From positions 523,501 through 587,500 of the forward strand of contig JADJJZ010000003.1 of the NCBI GenBank assembly GCA_016706255.1: 64,000 bases of DNA. Direction: 5' to 3'. This stretch comes from Bacteroidota bacterium (GTDB lineage Bacteria > Bacteroidota > Bacteroidia > Chitinophagales > BACL12). Made by a program: the position numbers and the translations under genes. The notes under the pieces are model-generated. The model saw nothing but the letters and a program-made list of their open reading frames with translations, made no database searches and had not been told where the DNA came from. This document shows positions 8,445 to 16,805 of this stretch, in pieces. The stretch's first letter is position 1. Each line of letters begins with the position of its first letter.

Positions 8445-9107
8445 ATGCCATATAATACCCAGCTTCCAAAGCTGATACTTCGCGAATACGGTCGCCATAT
8501 TCAACAGTTGGTTGACTTTGCAGTTAAAATTGAGGATGATGAAGTGAGAAACAAACTGGTGCTCGATATCATTGATATGATGGGAACCATGAACCCGACT
8601 TTGCGTAATGTGGAAGATTTTCGGCATAAGCTGTGGGATCATATTTATATGATGAGTGATTTTAAACTTAAGGCGAATTCACCTTATCCGGTTCCTGAGC
8701 GCGAAACCCTGTTGCGCAGAAATATCAAATTGAAGTATCCGAAACAAAAAATAAAATTTGCCCATTACGGTAAAAACATTGAAAACTGCGTGAAAAAAGC
8801 TTCTGAAATAGAAGACCCTGCCATAAAACAGGAATTTGCACAGGTAATTGGCAACTATATGAAACTGGTTTACTTAAACTGGAATCGCGACAATGTAAAC
8901 GACCTTACCATTAAACAGGATTTGGAAAGTTTGAGTAACGGACAATTACAATTAGATGAGGACAGCGACCTGGATACTTTAACAAAATCTACTGCCCGCC
9001 GCCAGATCAATCAGCCGCAGCAAAACAGAAACAACAACAACGGAGGGCGCAATTTCAAACGTCCCGGACAAAATCAGAATTATAAGAATTTCAAAAAGAA
9101 TCGTTAA
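8445..9107 (+). CDS. DUF4290 family protein
   Basis: The 220-residue protein has the opening MPYNTQLPKLILREYGR and the internal ATLRNVEDFRHKLWDH-type segment characteristic of DUF4290, a Bacteroidota-specific family of unknown function. It is soluble, with no signal or membrane segment. The last 60 residues are low complexity (Asn, Gln, Arg, Gly), suggesting a disordered, possibly RNA-binding tail. Its stop overlaps the murA start by one base (TAATG), so the two are translationally coupled. This DUF4290-murA order is common in the phylum and hints at a link with cell-wall synthesis, though no mechanism can be read from the sequence. Confidence 0.88.
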   Translation: MPYNTQLPKLILREYGRHIQQLVDFAVKIEDDEVRNKLVLDIIDMMGTMNPTLRNVEDFRHKLWDHIYMMSDFKLKANSPYPVPERETLLRRNIKLKYPKQKIKFAHYGKNIENCVKKASEIEDPAIKQEFAQVIGNYMKLVYLNWNRDNVNDLTIKQDLESLSNGQLQLDEDSDLDTLTKSTARRQINQPQQNRNNNNGGRNFKRPGQNQNYKNFKKNR

Positions 9108-10399
9108 TGAACGCATTTGAAATTACCGGAGGGAAGCAGCTCAAAGGTGAGATTATTCCCCAAGGTGCAAAAAATGAAGCGTTGCAGGTAATCTGTGCCG
9201 TTTTACTTACCGACCAAAAAGTTACCATCCATAATATTCCGGATATCAGAGATGTAAATTTTCTGATAGAATTACTCGCTCAGATGGGGGTTAAGGTTAA
9301 CCGCTTAAACCCGCATACTTGTGAGTTTCAGGCGGATGAAATAAATCTGGCCTATATCAACAGTATGGAATTTGTGAACCAAAGTCGCAAAATGCGCGGC
9401 TCGGTTATGGTGATGGGCCCGCTGTTAGCGCGTTTCAAACATGCCACATTGTCAAAACCCGGAGGCGATAAAATTGGCCGTCGCCGTTTGGATACCCATA
9501 TTATTGGGTTTATGAAATTGGGCGCTGAGTTCAATATTGAAACCGGTGCCATCAGTGCAGAAAAGCTGAAAGGCGCTTATATGTTGCTGGATGAAGCTTC
9601 TGTCACAGGAACAGCAAATATTGTAATGGCCGCTGTATTGGCTGAAGGCAGAACTACGATTTACAATGCTGCCTGTGAACCTTATCTCCAACAGCTATGT
9701 CACATGTTAGTAGCTATGGGGGCAAAAATTTCGGGTATTGGCTCCAATTTGTTACATATTGATGGTGTTGAGCAGCTTGATGGCTGTGAACATCGCATTT
9801 TACCGGATATGATTGAGATTGGCAGCTTTATAGGACTGGCAGCCATGACCAAGAGTGAGATAACGATTAAGGATGTAAGGTTTGATATGTTGGGGGTGAT
9901 ACCGGAAGTGTTCTCAAAACTGGGCATTCAAATGGAATTAAGAGGGGATGATTTGTTTATCCCGTCACAAGATATCTACGAAATACAAAATTTTCTCGAT
10001 GGTTCCATCTTAACTGTCGCAGATGCGCCATGGCCGGGCTTTACACCCGATTTAATCAGTATTGTTCTGGTAGTGGCTACACAGGCCAAAGGAAGTGTGC
10101 TGATACATCAAAAAATGTTTGAAAGCCGCTTGTTTTTTACCGATAAACTGATTGAAATGGGCGCCCAGATTATCCTCTGCGACCCGCATAGGGCAACGGT
10201 TATAGGCCTGGAGCGCAAAAATAAACTGCGCGGTATCGAAATGACTTCTCCCGACATTAGGGCAGGGGTTGCTTTGCTTATTGCAGCTTTATCTGCCGAA
10301 GGAAAGAGTATTATCCGCAATATCGAGCAAATAGACCGTGGTTACCAGTATATTGACCAACGTTTGTTAGCCCTCGGAGCGCAGATAAAAAGAATTTAA
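9107..10399 (+). CDS. murA: UDP-N-acetylglucosamine 1-carboxyvinyltransferase
   Basis: This 430-residue enzyme transfers enolpyruvate from phosphoenolpyruvate to UDP-GlcNAc, the first committed step of peptidoglycan synthesis in the cytoplasm. The active-site lysine/asparagine pair is present in QGAKNEAL (residues 19-26), and the C-terminal Arg-rich PEP-binding region is intact. The catalytic loop reads PGGDKIGRRRLD: the residue normally Cys (Cys115 in E. coli) is Asp121. A Cys-to-Asp change at this position keeps activity in other bacteria but prevents alkylation by fosfomycin, so the enzyme is expected to be intrinsically fosfomycin-insensitive. The gene is co-translated with DUF4290. Confidence 0.96.
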   Translation: MNAFEITGGKQLKGEIIPQGAKNEALQVICAVLLTDQKVTIHNIPDIRDVNFLIELLAQMGVKVNRLNPHTCEFQADEINLAYINSMEFVNQSRKMRGSVMVMGPLLARFKHATLSKPGGDKIGRRRLDTHIIGFMKLGAEFNIETGAISAEKLKGAYMLLDEASVTGTANIVMAAVLAEGRTTIYNAACEPYLQQLCHMLVAMGAKISGIGSNLLHIDGVEQLDGCEHRILPDMIEIGSFIGLAAMTKSEITIKDVRFDMLGVIPEVFSKLGIQMELRGDDLFIPSQDIYEIQNFLDGSILTVADAPWPGFTPDLISIVLVVATQAKGSVLIHQKMFESRLFFTDKLIEMGAQIILCDPHRATVIGLERKNKLRGIEMTSPDIRAGVALLIAALSAEGKSIIRNIEQIDRGYQYIDQRLLALGAQIKRI

Positions 10400-10567
10400 T
10401 GTCACTTATGCAACGAAATCATGCAGTTATTAATCTATAACTGTTGAAAAAGCAATTTCACAGATTACCCATCTTCTGTAACTTTGCTTATCATATTTTA
10501 TAACAGCCATTACCCAATCGACGACAACACACGCTGATAAATGGTGAGATTCAACGGGAATCCTTTT

Positions 10568-11089
10568 ATGAAAACACAGGGATTAATTATGGGCATGGCT
10601 ATGGTCGTGCTTATCATATCTTGCAAAACAACGGCACCAACTATTGGTGTTTCTTCAGGCAATTTAGCGCCTGAAATTACTGCTACAAACGTTTCCGGAA
10701 ATTCCATCAAATTATCTGATTACAAGGGTAAACTGGTTTTACTTGAGTTTTGGGATTCAAATAACAGTGTGGCCCGGAAAAATCACTTTGAAATACAACG
10801 CATGTATCAGAAGTTTAAAACAGCTTCATTTAAAGAAGGGGAGGGCCTTGAGGTATATAGTTTATCGATAGACAGTGATATTGCAGCTTGGCAAGCAGCT
10901 GTTAAAGAGGATGGAATTGTGTGGCCGGTAATTGTAAACGACCGGAAAGCATGGAATGCACAGGCAATACTGGATTATAAAGTTGCCACGTTGCCAAAAT
11001 ATTTTTTAATTAACGAATCAGGTGTAATCATCAACCATAATATCATCATTTCAGATTTAGAAAAAATATTAAACGGATTAAAAGATTAA
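10568..11089 (+). CDS. Thioredoxin-fold lipoprotein lacking CxxC (first of pair)
   Basis: An upstream in-frame GTG-like start exists at 10541, but the ATG at 10568 gives a good lipoprotein signal with lipobox VLIISC. The mature domain follows the TlpA/AhpC order: SGNLAPEITATNVSGNSIKL, then LVLLEFWDSNNSVAR, then the cis-Pro region ATLPKYFLI. Where TlpA-like proteins have a redox CxxC after FW, this one has DSNNS, so it cannot act as a disulfide reductase. The gene is followed 7 bases later by a paralogue. A structural, chaperone or binding role at the membrane is possible. Function unknown. Confidence 0.8.
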   Translation: MKTQGLIMGMAMVVLIISCKTTAPTIGVSSGNLAPEITATNVSGNSIKLSDYKGKLVLLEFWDSNNSVARKNHFEIQRMYQKFKTASFKEGEGLEVYSLSIDSDIAAWQAAVKEDGIVWPVIVNDRKAWNAQAILDYKVATLPKYFLINESGVIINHNIIISDLEKILNGLKD

Positions 11090-11096
11090 CATTACA

Positions 11097-11651
11097 ATGA
11101 AGATTTCCTCTCCTCAATTCCTTAAAAACGGATTAATGGTATGTGCTCTAATTATCGGAGCAGCAAGCTTTGTAGGCTGTTCAGGGACAGCAAATTCAAA
11201 AACTGTTGGTATATCAACAGGTAATTCCGGACCAAACATTATTACCAGTGATAAACATGGTGAATGGTTGCAACTTTCAGCTTTAAAAGGTTCTTATGTG
11301 TTGGTTGAATTTTGGGAGTCGGGTAACTCGGCTGCCAGAATGAATCATTTTGAAATGGACAGATTATATCGCAAATACAAAAATGCTGATTTTAAAGACG
11401 GCAAAAACTTTTGTGTTTACAGTGTATCGCTCGACACAGATAAGGCAAAATGGGAGGCCGCAATAACTCAGGACAACGTTACCTGGCCTTGTCAGACCAT
11501 TGATACCAAGGGCTGGAATGCCCAAAGTGCCATTGACTACGGTGTAAATTACCTGCCTAAGTATTATTTACTCGATGGCCACGGCGTGGTAATAAAACGC
11601 AATATTTTGATTGAGGACCTTGAAAAAATCATCAAGGAAGAGCTCAATTAA
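11097..11651 (+). CDS. Thioredoxin-fold lipoprotein lacking CxxC (second of pair)
   Basis: The 184-residue protein is a paralogue of the preceding one: same lipoprotein signal (lipobox SFVGC), same VGISTGNSGP opening, same LVEFWESGNSAARMNHFEM core, same LPKYYLL cis-Pro region and same ILIEDLEKI ending. It too lacks a CxxC motif (ESGNS at that place). Two cysteines (FCVYS and WPCQT) lie elsewhere and are not a thioredoxin pair. Seven bases separate it from the upstream gene, so they form an operon. Function unknown; the pair may form a heterodimer. Confidence 0.8.
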   Translation: MKISSPQFLKNGLMVCALIIGAASFVGCSGTANSKTVGISTGNSGPNIITSDKHGEWLQLSALKGSYVLVEFWESGNSAARMNHFEMDRLYRKYKNADFKDGKNFCVYSVSLDTDKAKWEAAITQDNVTWPCQTIDTKGWNAQSAIDYGVNYLPKYYLLDGHGVVIKRNILIEDLEKIIKEELN

Positions 11652-11794
11652 CAGTCACTTTCGTCATTTCCAGTAATATTATTGTGTCATTTTGGCAATA
11701 AGCCGGCGGTGGCAGTATTTTTGACCTCCGATTTCAACCTGCGGTAAATAGCCGTAAGGTGAAACTTTGTCATTAACTCAAATAAGCTATTGCA

Positions 11795-12337
11795 ATGCAA
11801 GAAATGGAAGAAAAGGAAATAAAAGACGAAATGCTCGAAAACGCTGAAACTACAGATGCCGGATTACCGGTTGAAGAGCAGGTTATTGATGAAACTACAT
11901 CTGCCTTAAAGGAGCTTGAAGACCAGAAGGATAAATACATTCGTCTGCTTGCCGAATTTGAAAATTTTAAACGCAGAACCAGCAAAGAAAGAATTGAATT
12001 ATTCAAAACTGCGGGTCAGGACGTGATTAAGGACTTATTACCCTCGCTGGATGATGTAGAACGTGCCGAACAAGTAGTAGCTAATGCTAAGGACCTGGAG
12101 GCGGTTAAGGAGGGATTAAAATTAATTAGCGAGAAATTAAAATCTACCCTTAGCCAAAAAGGATTAAAGGAAATTCCATGTAAGGGAATGGAATTTAATA
12201 CCGATTTAATGGAAGCAATTACCGAAATTCCTGCACCAACTGATGACTTAAAAGGAAAAGTTGTTGATGTTTTAGAAAAGGGTTACACATTAAACGATAA
12301 AATAATTCGCTACGCAAAAGTGGTGATTGGCAAATAA
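11795..12337 (+). CDS. grpE: Nucleotide exchange factor GrpE
   Basis: The 180-residue protein has an acidic N-terminal tail, a long coiled-coil (KELEDQKDKYIRLLAEFENFKRRT) and the C-terminal beta domain with AITEIPAPTDDLKGKVVDVLEKGY. The last residues YAKVVIGK are typical. GrpE releases ADP from DnaK and so drives the chaperone cycle. dnaJ follows 38 bases downstream, so the two are probably one stress operon; dnaK is not in the window. The start is the ATG at 11795; several in-frame ATG codons follow closely, so the exact N terminus is not certain. Confidence 0.95.
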   Translation: MQEMEEKEIKDEMLENAETTDAGLPVEEQVIDETTSALKELEDQKDKYIRLLAEFENFKRRTSKERIELFKTAGQDVIKDLLPSLDDVERAEQVVANAKDLEAVKEGLKLISEKLKSTLSQKGLKEIPCKGMEFNTDLMEAITEIPAPTDDLKGKVVDVLEKGYTLNDKIIRYAKVVIGK

Positions 12338-12375
12338 ATTAAATTTCATCGGTATATTATTCAGCAAGAATAGAC

Positions 12376-13533
12376 ATGGCAAAAAGAGATTTTTACGAGA
12401 TATTAGGCGTTAGTAAATCAGCAACTGCAGAGGAGATAAAAAAAGCTTATCGCAAGATGGCTTTACAGTTTCACCCTGATAAAAATCCGGGCAATAAAGA
12501 AGCTGAAGATAAATTTAAAGAGGCTGCCGAGGCATACGAAGTATTAAGCGACCAGCAAAAAAAAGCTAAATACGATCAGTTTGGTCATGCCGGTGTAAGT
12601 GGTGCCGGTGGTGGCGGGCAACACATGAACATGGATGATATTTTCAGCCAGTTCGGAGATATTTTTGGTGAATCGGTTTTTGGCGATTTTTTTGGCGGCC
12701 GTGGCGGTGGTGGCGGAAGAGGACAACGTTCACGTGGTATTCGCGGAAGTAATATTCGTATTAAAGTAAAACTCACTTTAAAAGAAATTGCAGAAGGAAC
12801 ACGTAAAACAATTAAAGTAAAAAAATATGTTGTTTGCGATGTGTGTTCCGGAAGCGGTGCCAAAGATGCGTCGAGTGTAAGTACATGTAAAACATGTAAC
12901 GGTGCAGGTGTTGTTCGTCGTGTGCAAAATACAATTTTAGGCCAAATGGCCACAACACAAACATGCCCGACTTGTCACGGCAGCGGACAACAGGTTACAG
13001 CAAATTGTACTAAATGTCATGGCGATGGTCGCGTATACGGTGAGGATACCATTAATATTGATATTCCAGCAGGTGTGCACGATGGTGTTGAATTATCGAT
13101 GAACGGAAAAGGAAATGCCGGAGAAAAAGGCGGACCAAATGGTGATTTATTAATTTCAATTGAAGAAGTAAAAGATAATGATTTAAAACGCGAAGGCAAT
13201 CACGTTTTATATGATTTATATATCAGTTTTGCTGATGCTGCATTAGGCACAAAAGTAGAAGTGCCTACAATAGATGGCAAAGTAAGAGTAACCATTCCTG
13301 AAGGCACCCAAAGTGGTCATATCATGCGCTTAAAAGGTAAAGGTTTACCATCACTAAACAGTTACGGAAAAGGTGACCAGATTATTGAAGTACACATCTG
13401 GGTTCCACGTAAATTATCTTCTGAAGAAAGAAAAATGCTGGAAAAATTACAGACAGCAAAAAATTTCATTCCCGATGTTAATGAAACACGGAAGGAAAAG
13501 GGGTTTTTTGATAAGATGAAGGATATGTTGTAA
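12376..13533 (+). CDS. dnaJ: Chaperone protein DnaJ (Hsp40)
   Basis: The 385-residue protein has a complete type I Hsp40 layout: J domain at 1-70 with HPD (FHPDKNPG), a Gly/Phe-rich linker (GGRGGGGGRG region), four CxxCxGxG zinc motifs (CDVCSGSG, CKTCNGAG, CPTCHGSG, CTKCHGDG) at about 152-222, and the C-terminal substrate-binding domains. It stimulates DnaK ATPase and hands over substrates in the cytoplasm. Downstream of its stop begins a palindromic repeat rather than a clear terminator. Confidence 0.97.
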   Translation: MAKRDFYEILGVSKSATAEEIKKAYRKMALQFHPDKNPGNKEAEDKFKEAAEAYEVLSDQQKKAKYDQFGHAGVSGAGGGGQHMNMDDIFSQFGDIFGESVFGDFFGGRGGGGGRGQRSRGIRGSNIRIKVKLTLKEIAEGTRKTIKVKKYVVCDVCSGSGAKDASSVSTCKTCNGAGVVRRVQNTILGQMATTQTCPTCHGSGQQVTANCTKCHGDGRVYGEDTINIDIPAGVHDGVELSMNGKGNAGEKGGPNGDLLISIEEVKDNDLKREGNHVLYDLYISFADAALGTKVEVPTIDGKVRVTIPEGTQSGHIMRLKGKGLPSLNSYGKGDQIIEVHIWVPRKLSSEERKMLEKLQTAKNFIPDVNETRKEKGFFDKMKDML

Positions 13534-13540
13534 TTAGCTA

Positions 13541-13711
13541 ATTAGCTGATTAGCAAATTAGCTAATGGGGTGAGTGCCAAGCATTGCATGTTGAATTACG
13601 ATTGTCAATTTTTGCTAAATTCAAATTAGTTGAATAATTAAAAAAACATCCCCCGCTTTTATTGCGCAGCAATAGAAGGTTACACATTAGCTAATTTGCT
13701 AATCAGCTAAT
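13541..13711. repeat. Long inverted repeat (27-bp arms) of the ATTAGC family
   Basis: The 27-base left arm (13541-13567) begins ATTAGCTGATTAGC. The right arm (13685-13711) is its exact reverse complement. The arms flank a 117-base AT-rich spacer with no ORF, between the convergent genes dnaJ and hisS. The same 27-mer occurs again at 59619-59645, 46 kb away, and a near copy at 60011-60042. Confidence 0.85.
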
Positions 13712-13722
13712 TTGCTAATTGC

Positions 13723-15126
13723 CTATTCTGATAGGTCGAGAAATGCAAATCCGCTTTCGCCATTTAATTCTGAAATGAGTTCCTGAAGCGTAACGAGTTT
13801 TTGTTCGCCGGTGGACATGTTTTTTAATGCTACTTTTTCTTCGGCCATTTCATTGCTGCCGATTACTGCTGTATAAGGAATTTTTTTATCGTCGGCGTAT
13901 TTGAATTTTTTACCCATTTTAGCGTTGAGGTCGGGGTAAACTTCGCAACGGATATTTTCGGTTCTTAATTGGCGTGCACAAGCAATAGCAAATTGTTCGG
14001 CATCGGTGTCAAAGGGAATAAATAATACCTGTGTATTGCTTAATGCAGCAGCAGGGAAACGATTTAATTCGGTAATTACATCATAGATACGATCTAATCC
14101 GAATGAAATTCCCACACCACTCATATTTGGTAACCCAAAAATTCCGGTGAGGTCATCATAGCGGCCTCCACCTAAAATACTGCCTATTTTAACCTCATTA
14201 GAAACTACTTCGTAAATAGTTCCGGTATAATAACTCAAGCCGCGGGCAAGGGTTAAATCGAATTGAATTTGTATTTTTTCGGAAGCAACTCCTTTTAATT
14301 TTTCAAAAAGTGATTTTATTTCCGAAATACCTTTTGTTCCTTTTTCACCTGTAAAAATATTTTCTAAAAATTCGATTTTTCCTGAGGTGTCTCCGGAATA
14401 ACTTAACAGCGTTTTAATTTTATTAATTTGGTCTGATGTAAATTCTTTTTCTTTTAGTTCTGCTTCAACGCCATCTAGTCCAACTTTATCTAATTTATCG
14501 ATTGCTGTTACCAGTGCAACATTTTTTTCAGTTTCACCGATATATTCATTTAAACCGTCTAATATTTTCCGGTTATTTAAACGAATGGTGACACTTAAAT
14601 TTAATTTATCGAACACATCGGCAATCATCATTACCATTTCGGCATCGAGCATTAAACTGTTGCTGCCAATTACATCAGCATCACACTGATAAAATTCTCT
14701 GTAACGCCCTTTTTGTGGTTTGTCGGCGCGCCATACAGGTTGTATCTGGTATCGTTTAAAAGGAAATGCCAACTCGTTCTGATTCATTACCACATAACGG
14801 GCAAAAGGCACCGTGAGGTCGTAACGCAATCCTTTTTCCGAAATTTGTGTGAGCATTTTATTTGAATTCCGTTCCTGCAAATAACCGGAATCAACATCTT
14901 TTAAATAATCACCACTGTTTATTATTTTGAATAATAATTTATCACCTTCTTCACCATACTTACCCATTAATGTAGATAAATTTTCCATTACAGGGGTTTC
15001 CAACGGCTGGTAACCATATAATTGATAAACTGATTTTATTATATCAATGATATAATTCCGTTTTGAAACAGCTTCCGGTCCGAAATCTCTTGTGCCTTTT
15101 GGTATAGATGGTTTTTGTTTTGACAT
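13723..15126 (-). CDS. hisS: Histidine--tRNA ligase
   Basis: The 467-residue class II aminoacyl-tRNA synthetase charges tRNA-His in the cytoplasm. Motif 1 surrounds QLYGYQPLETPVME; motif 2 is PFKRYQIQPVWRADKPQKGRYREFYQCD-like (QPVWRADKPQKG and REFYQCD visible); the histidine-specific ARGLSYYTGTIYE and GGGRYDDLTG segments are present; and the anticodon-binding domain follows (VLFIPFD to the end). The gene is monocistronic on the minus strand and convergent with dnaJ. Confidence 0.96.
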   Translation of the reverse strand: MSKQKPSIPKGTRDFGPEAVSKRNYIIDIIKSVYQLYGYQPLETPVMENLSTLMGKYGEEGDKLLFKIINSGDYLKDVDSGYLQERNSNKMLTQISEKGLRYDLTVPFARYVVMNQNELAFPFKRYQIQPVWRADKPQKGRYREFYQCDADVIGSNSLMLDAEMVMMIADVFDKLNLSVTIRLNNRKILDGLNEYIGETEKNVALVTAIDKLDKVGLDGVEAELKEKEFTSDQINKIKTLLSYSGDTSGKIEFLENIFTGEKGTKGISEIKSLFEKLKGVASEKIQIQFDLTLARGLSYYTGTIYEVVSNEVKIGSILGGGRYDDLTGIFGLPNMSGVGISFGLDRIYDVITELNRFPAAALSNTQVLFIPFDTDAEQFAIACARQLRTENIRCEVYPDLNAKMGKKFKYADDKKIPYTAVIGSNEMAEEKVALKNMSTGEQKLVTLQELISELNGESGFAFLDLSE

Positions 15127-15325
15127 GATGGTTATTTGGTTAATCGCTTTCGATGCTATTGCTGATCGTTAATTGAATTTTTGAGTATCGATTTAATTTA
15201 TTTATATTTTTGGATTGAACAAAATTGAGCAACATTGAATCAAAATTTATTTTATTTTGAGTTGAAATTGCATGCATCTTATTTTTATTAGATCCTGCAT
15301 TGGGTTAATTTATGTATAATTTTTT

Positions 15326-15470
15326 TTATTGTTCAATTCTGTTTCAATCATGTTTCAATTATGTTCAAACTTGATTAAATCTTGTTCAATTCTGTTTCAA
15401 TTCTGTTCAATTTTGTTTCAATTTTGTTTCAATTCTGCTTCAATCTTGTTTCAATTCTACTTCAATCCCC
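15326..15470. repeat. Low-complexity TTTCAATTCTG tandem repeat
   Basis: About a dozen imperfect copies of TGTTTCAATT(C/T) run from 15326 to 15470, between the hisS promoter region and the end of the phosphatase gene. The remaining bases from 15127 to 15325 are AT-rich with TTGAATTTTTGAG-like words. No gene is supported here; an open frame of about 100 codons over this stretch is an artefact of the repeat. Confidence 0.75.
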
Positions 15471-15923
15471 TCAATCCCCTCTCCGCACAATCTCCTCACA
15501 CGCTTCATCTATCATTTGATAAACTACTTCGTATAAATTATCATCATAATAGGGGTCGGGAACTGCTTTGTTTTTGCCGGGTTCGCTGCTGTTCATCAGC
15601 AGTTCGACTTTGTTTTTTTCAATTTCATTTTTTGCGTGACGAATAATATCCTGATAGTTGGAGCTATCCATGGCATATATTTTATCAAATGTTTCCAGAT
15701 GATAAGGTGAAAATTGTTGAGCTTTTTGTTTCGAGATATCAATTCCATGCAACAGCGCAACTTTTTGTGAACGAGGGTCCGGTGCCTGCCCAACATGCCA
15801 GGCTCCAGTGCCTGCACTTTCAATATGCCAGTTTAATCCTTTTTGTTGTGCTTTGTAGCGTAAAACGCCCTCTGCTAAAGGGCTGCGACAAATATTACCA
15901 AGACAAACCATCAGAATTCGCAT
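15471..15923 (-). CDS. Low-molecular-weight protein-tyrosine phosphatase
   Basis: The 150-residue enzyme opens with MRILMVCLGNICRSPLAEG: the phosphatase loop C(x)5R spans Cys7 to Arg13, with the following Ser. The general-acid loop DPYYDD lies near residue 122. It removes phosphate from phosphotyrosine proteins (often exopolysaccharide tyrosine kinases) or other substrates in the cytoplasm. No kinase gene is adjacent. A -7 promoter element ends only four bases before the ATG, so the message is probably leaderless. Confidence 0.93.
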   Translation of the reverse strand: MRILMVCLGNICRSPLAEGVLRYKAQQKGLNWHIESAGTGAWHVGQAPDPRSQKVALLHGIDISKQKAQQFSPYHLETFDKIYAMDSSNYQDIIRHAKNEIEKNKVELLMNSSEPGKNKAVPDPYYDDNLYEVVYQMIDEACEEIVRRGD

Positions 15924-15927
15924 AGGG

Positions 15928-15935
15928 CAAAGTTA
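15928..15935 (-). promoter_or_regulatory. -7 promoter element TAACTTTG, implies leaderless mRNA
   Basis: On the minus strand TAACTTTG ends four bases before the ATG of the phosphatase gene. With a start site about four to six bases after the element, the transcript would begin at or next to the start codon. Confidence 0.6.
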
Positions 15936-15952
15936 AGCAGAATCGGGCATTA

Positions 15953-15985
15953 AAAAACGGCAAGATTTATTTTCATGCCGTTTTT
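15953..15985 (-). terminator. Hairpin terminator for the 16-17.6 kb minus-strand genes
   Basis: AAAAACGGCA (15953-15962) pairs perfectly with TGCCGTTTTT (15976-15985) around a 13-base loop. Reading leftwards it follows the stop of the YD-repeat-like gene and ends in a T tract. Confidence 0.6.
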
Positions 15986-16010
15986 AATATAGAATCTTTT
16001 AAAGATTGGC

Positions 16011-16805
16011 TTAATAAAATGTATAAGCGAAATAATTAGTCAGTCTAAAACCTTCTTCTTCAGTAATCATTTGCTCCGGCAATCCGTTTTTGTCGTATTT
16101 AAAAACAACGGTAAATGACGCTTGCGCATCCGGCGTGATATCGTAATACACTTTGTATCCGTTTAATGTATTATTATCGTTGTAGGTATAATTAATCTGG
16201 TAATATAATTCGCCACCCATATAAAATACTTCACTCAACAGGTTGGACTTGTCATCCCATGTATAGCTGCTGGAATCGTAATCCACCATTACCATATCTC
16301 CGGTAGCATTGCCTTCATCGTCGGTTTCAAAAAAAGCTGCTTTGCCGATACGTTTAATAATATTGCCAGCATTGTCATAGGTATAGCGGTATACTCTGGC
16401 CTCAGCAGATGCGTATTTACTTTCTGTTAAGCGACCTTTTTTATCATATTCAAAATTATGTGTAATGTCCACCAGATCATAACCGTATAAAATAATTTGT
16501 TTTACACGTCCATCAGGAAAATAAGAATATTCATCTTTCATTTCCGGACCACGTTCTTCAACCGGCATTGTCGTGTCTTGGTCGTAAGCAATTTTTGTCA
16601 ACATACCATTTTGATCATAATAATTCACTTGAAGGTCGGATGAATATCCTTCAGCATCAACAACAGTTTGTTTTTGGGTTTTAACTTTTTGTGTTTTGTA
16701 TACCTTGGTTTCATTTGCTTTAAAACCAATATCACCGGGTTTAAATTGTGCTTGCAACAAGGTGCTGCAAAATAAAATATAAAAGAAAAGGATTTTATTT
16801 TTCAT
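16011..16805 (-). CDS. Secreted protein with YD-type (RHS-like) repeats
   Basis: An open frame extends further upstream, but the ATG at 16805 gives a signal peptide (MKNKILFFYILFCSTLLQAQ), so I use it. The mature part of about 245 residues contains several copies of a YxYDxxGxxxx motif: EYDKKGRLTESKY, YTYDNAGNIIKR, YTWDDKSNLLSEV, YTYNDNNTLNGYK, KYDKNGLPEQM. These match RHS/YD repeats, which form beta-rich extracellular shells. No toxin domain or T9SS tail is present, and the protein is far shorter than RHS toxins. It overlaps the upstream gene by 11 bases, so they are probably co-transcribed. Confidence 0.75.
   Translation of the reverse strand: MKNKILFFYILFCSTLLQAQFKPGDIGFKANETKVYKTQKVKTQKQTVVDAEGYSSDLQVNYYDQNGMLTKIAYDQDTTMPVEERGPEMKDEYSYFPDGRVKQIILYGYDLVDITHNFEYDKKGRLTESKYASAEARVYRYTYDNAGNIIKRIGKAAFFETDDEGNATGDMVMVDYDSSSYTWDDKSNLLSEVFYMGGELYYQINYTYNDNNTLNGYKVYYDITPDAQASFTVVFKYDKNGLPEQMITEEEGFRLTNYFAYTFY

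Noticed and set aside
12585..12953. Minus-strand ORF opposite dnaJ
   Set aside because: It is a shadow of the GC-rich zinc-finger and Gly-rich region of dnaJ.
15329..15646. ORF of about 105 codons in the TTTCAATT repeat
   Set aside because: It is low-complexity Phe/Ser/Cys text from a tandem repeat and overlaps the phosphatase gene on the other strand.
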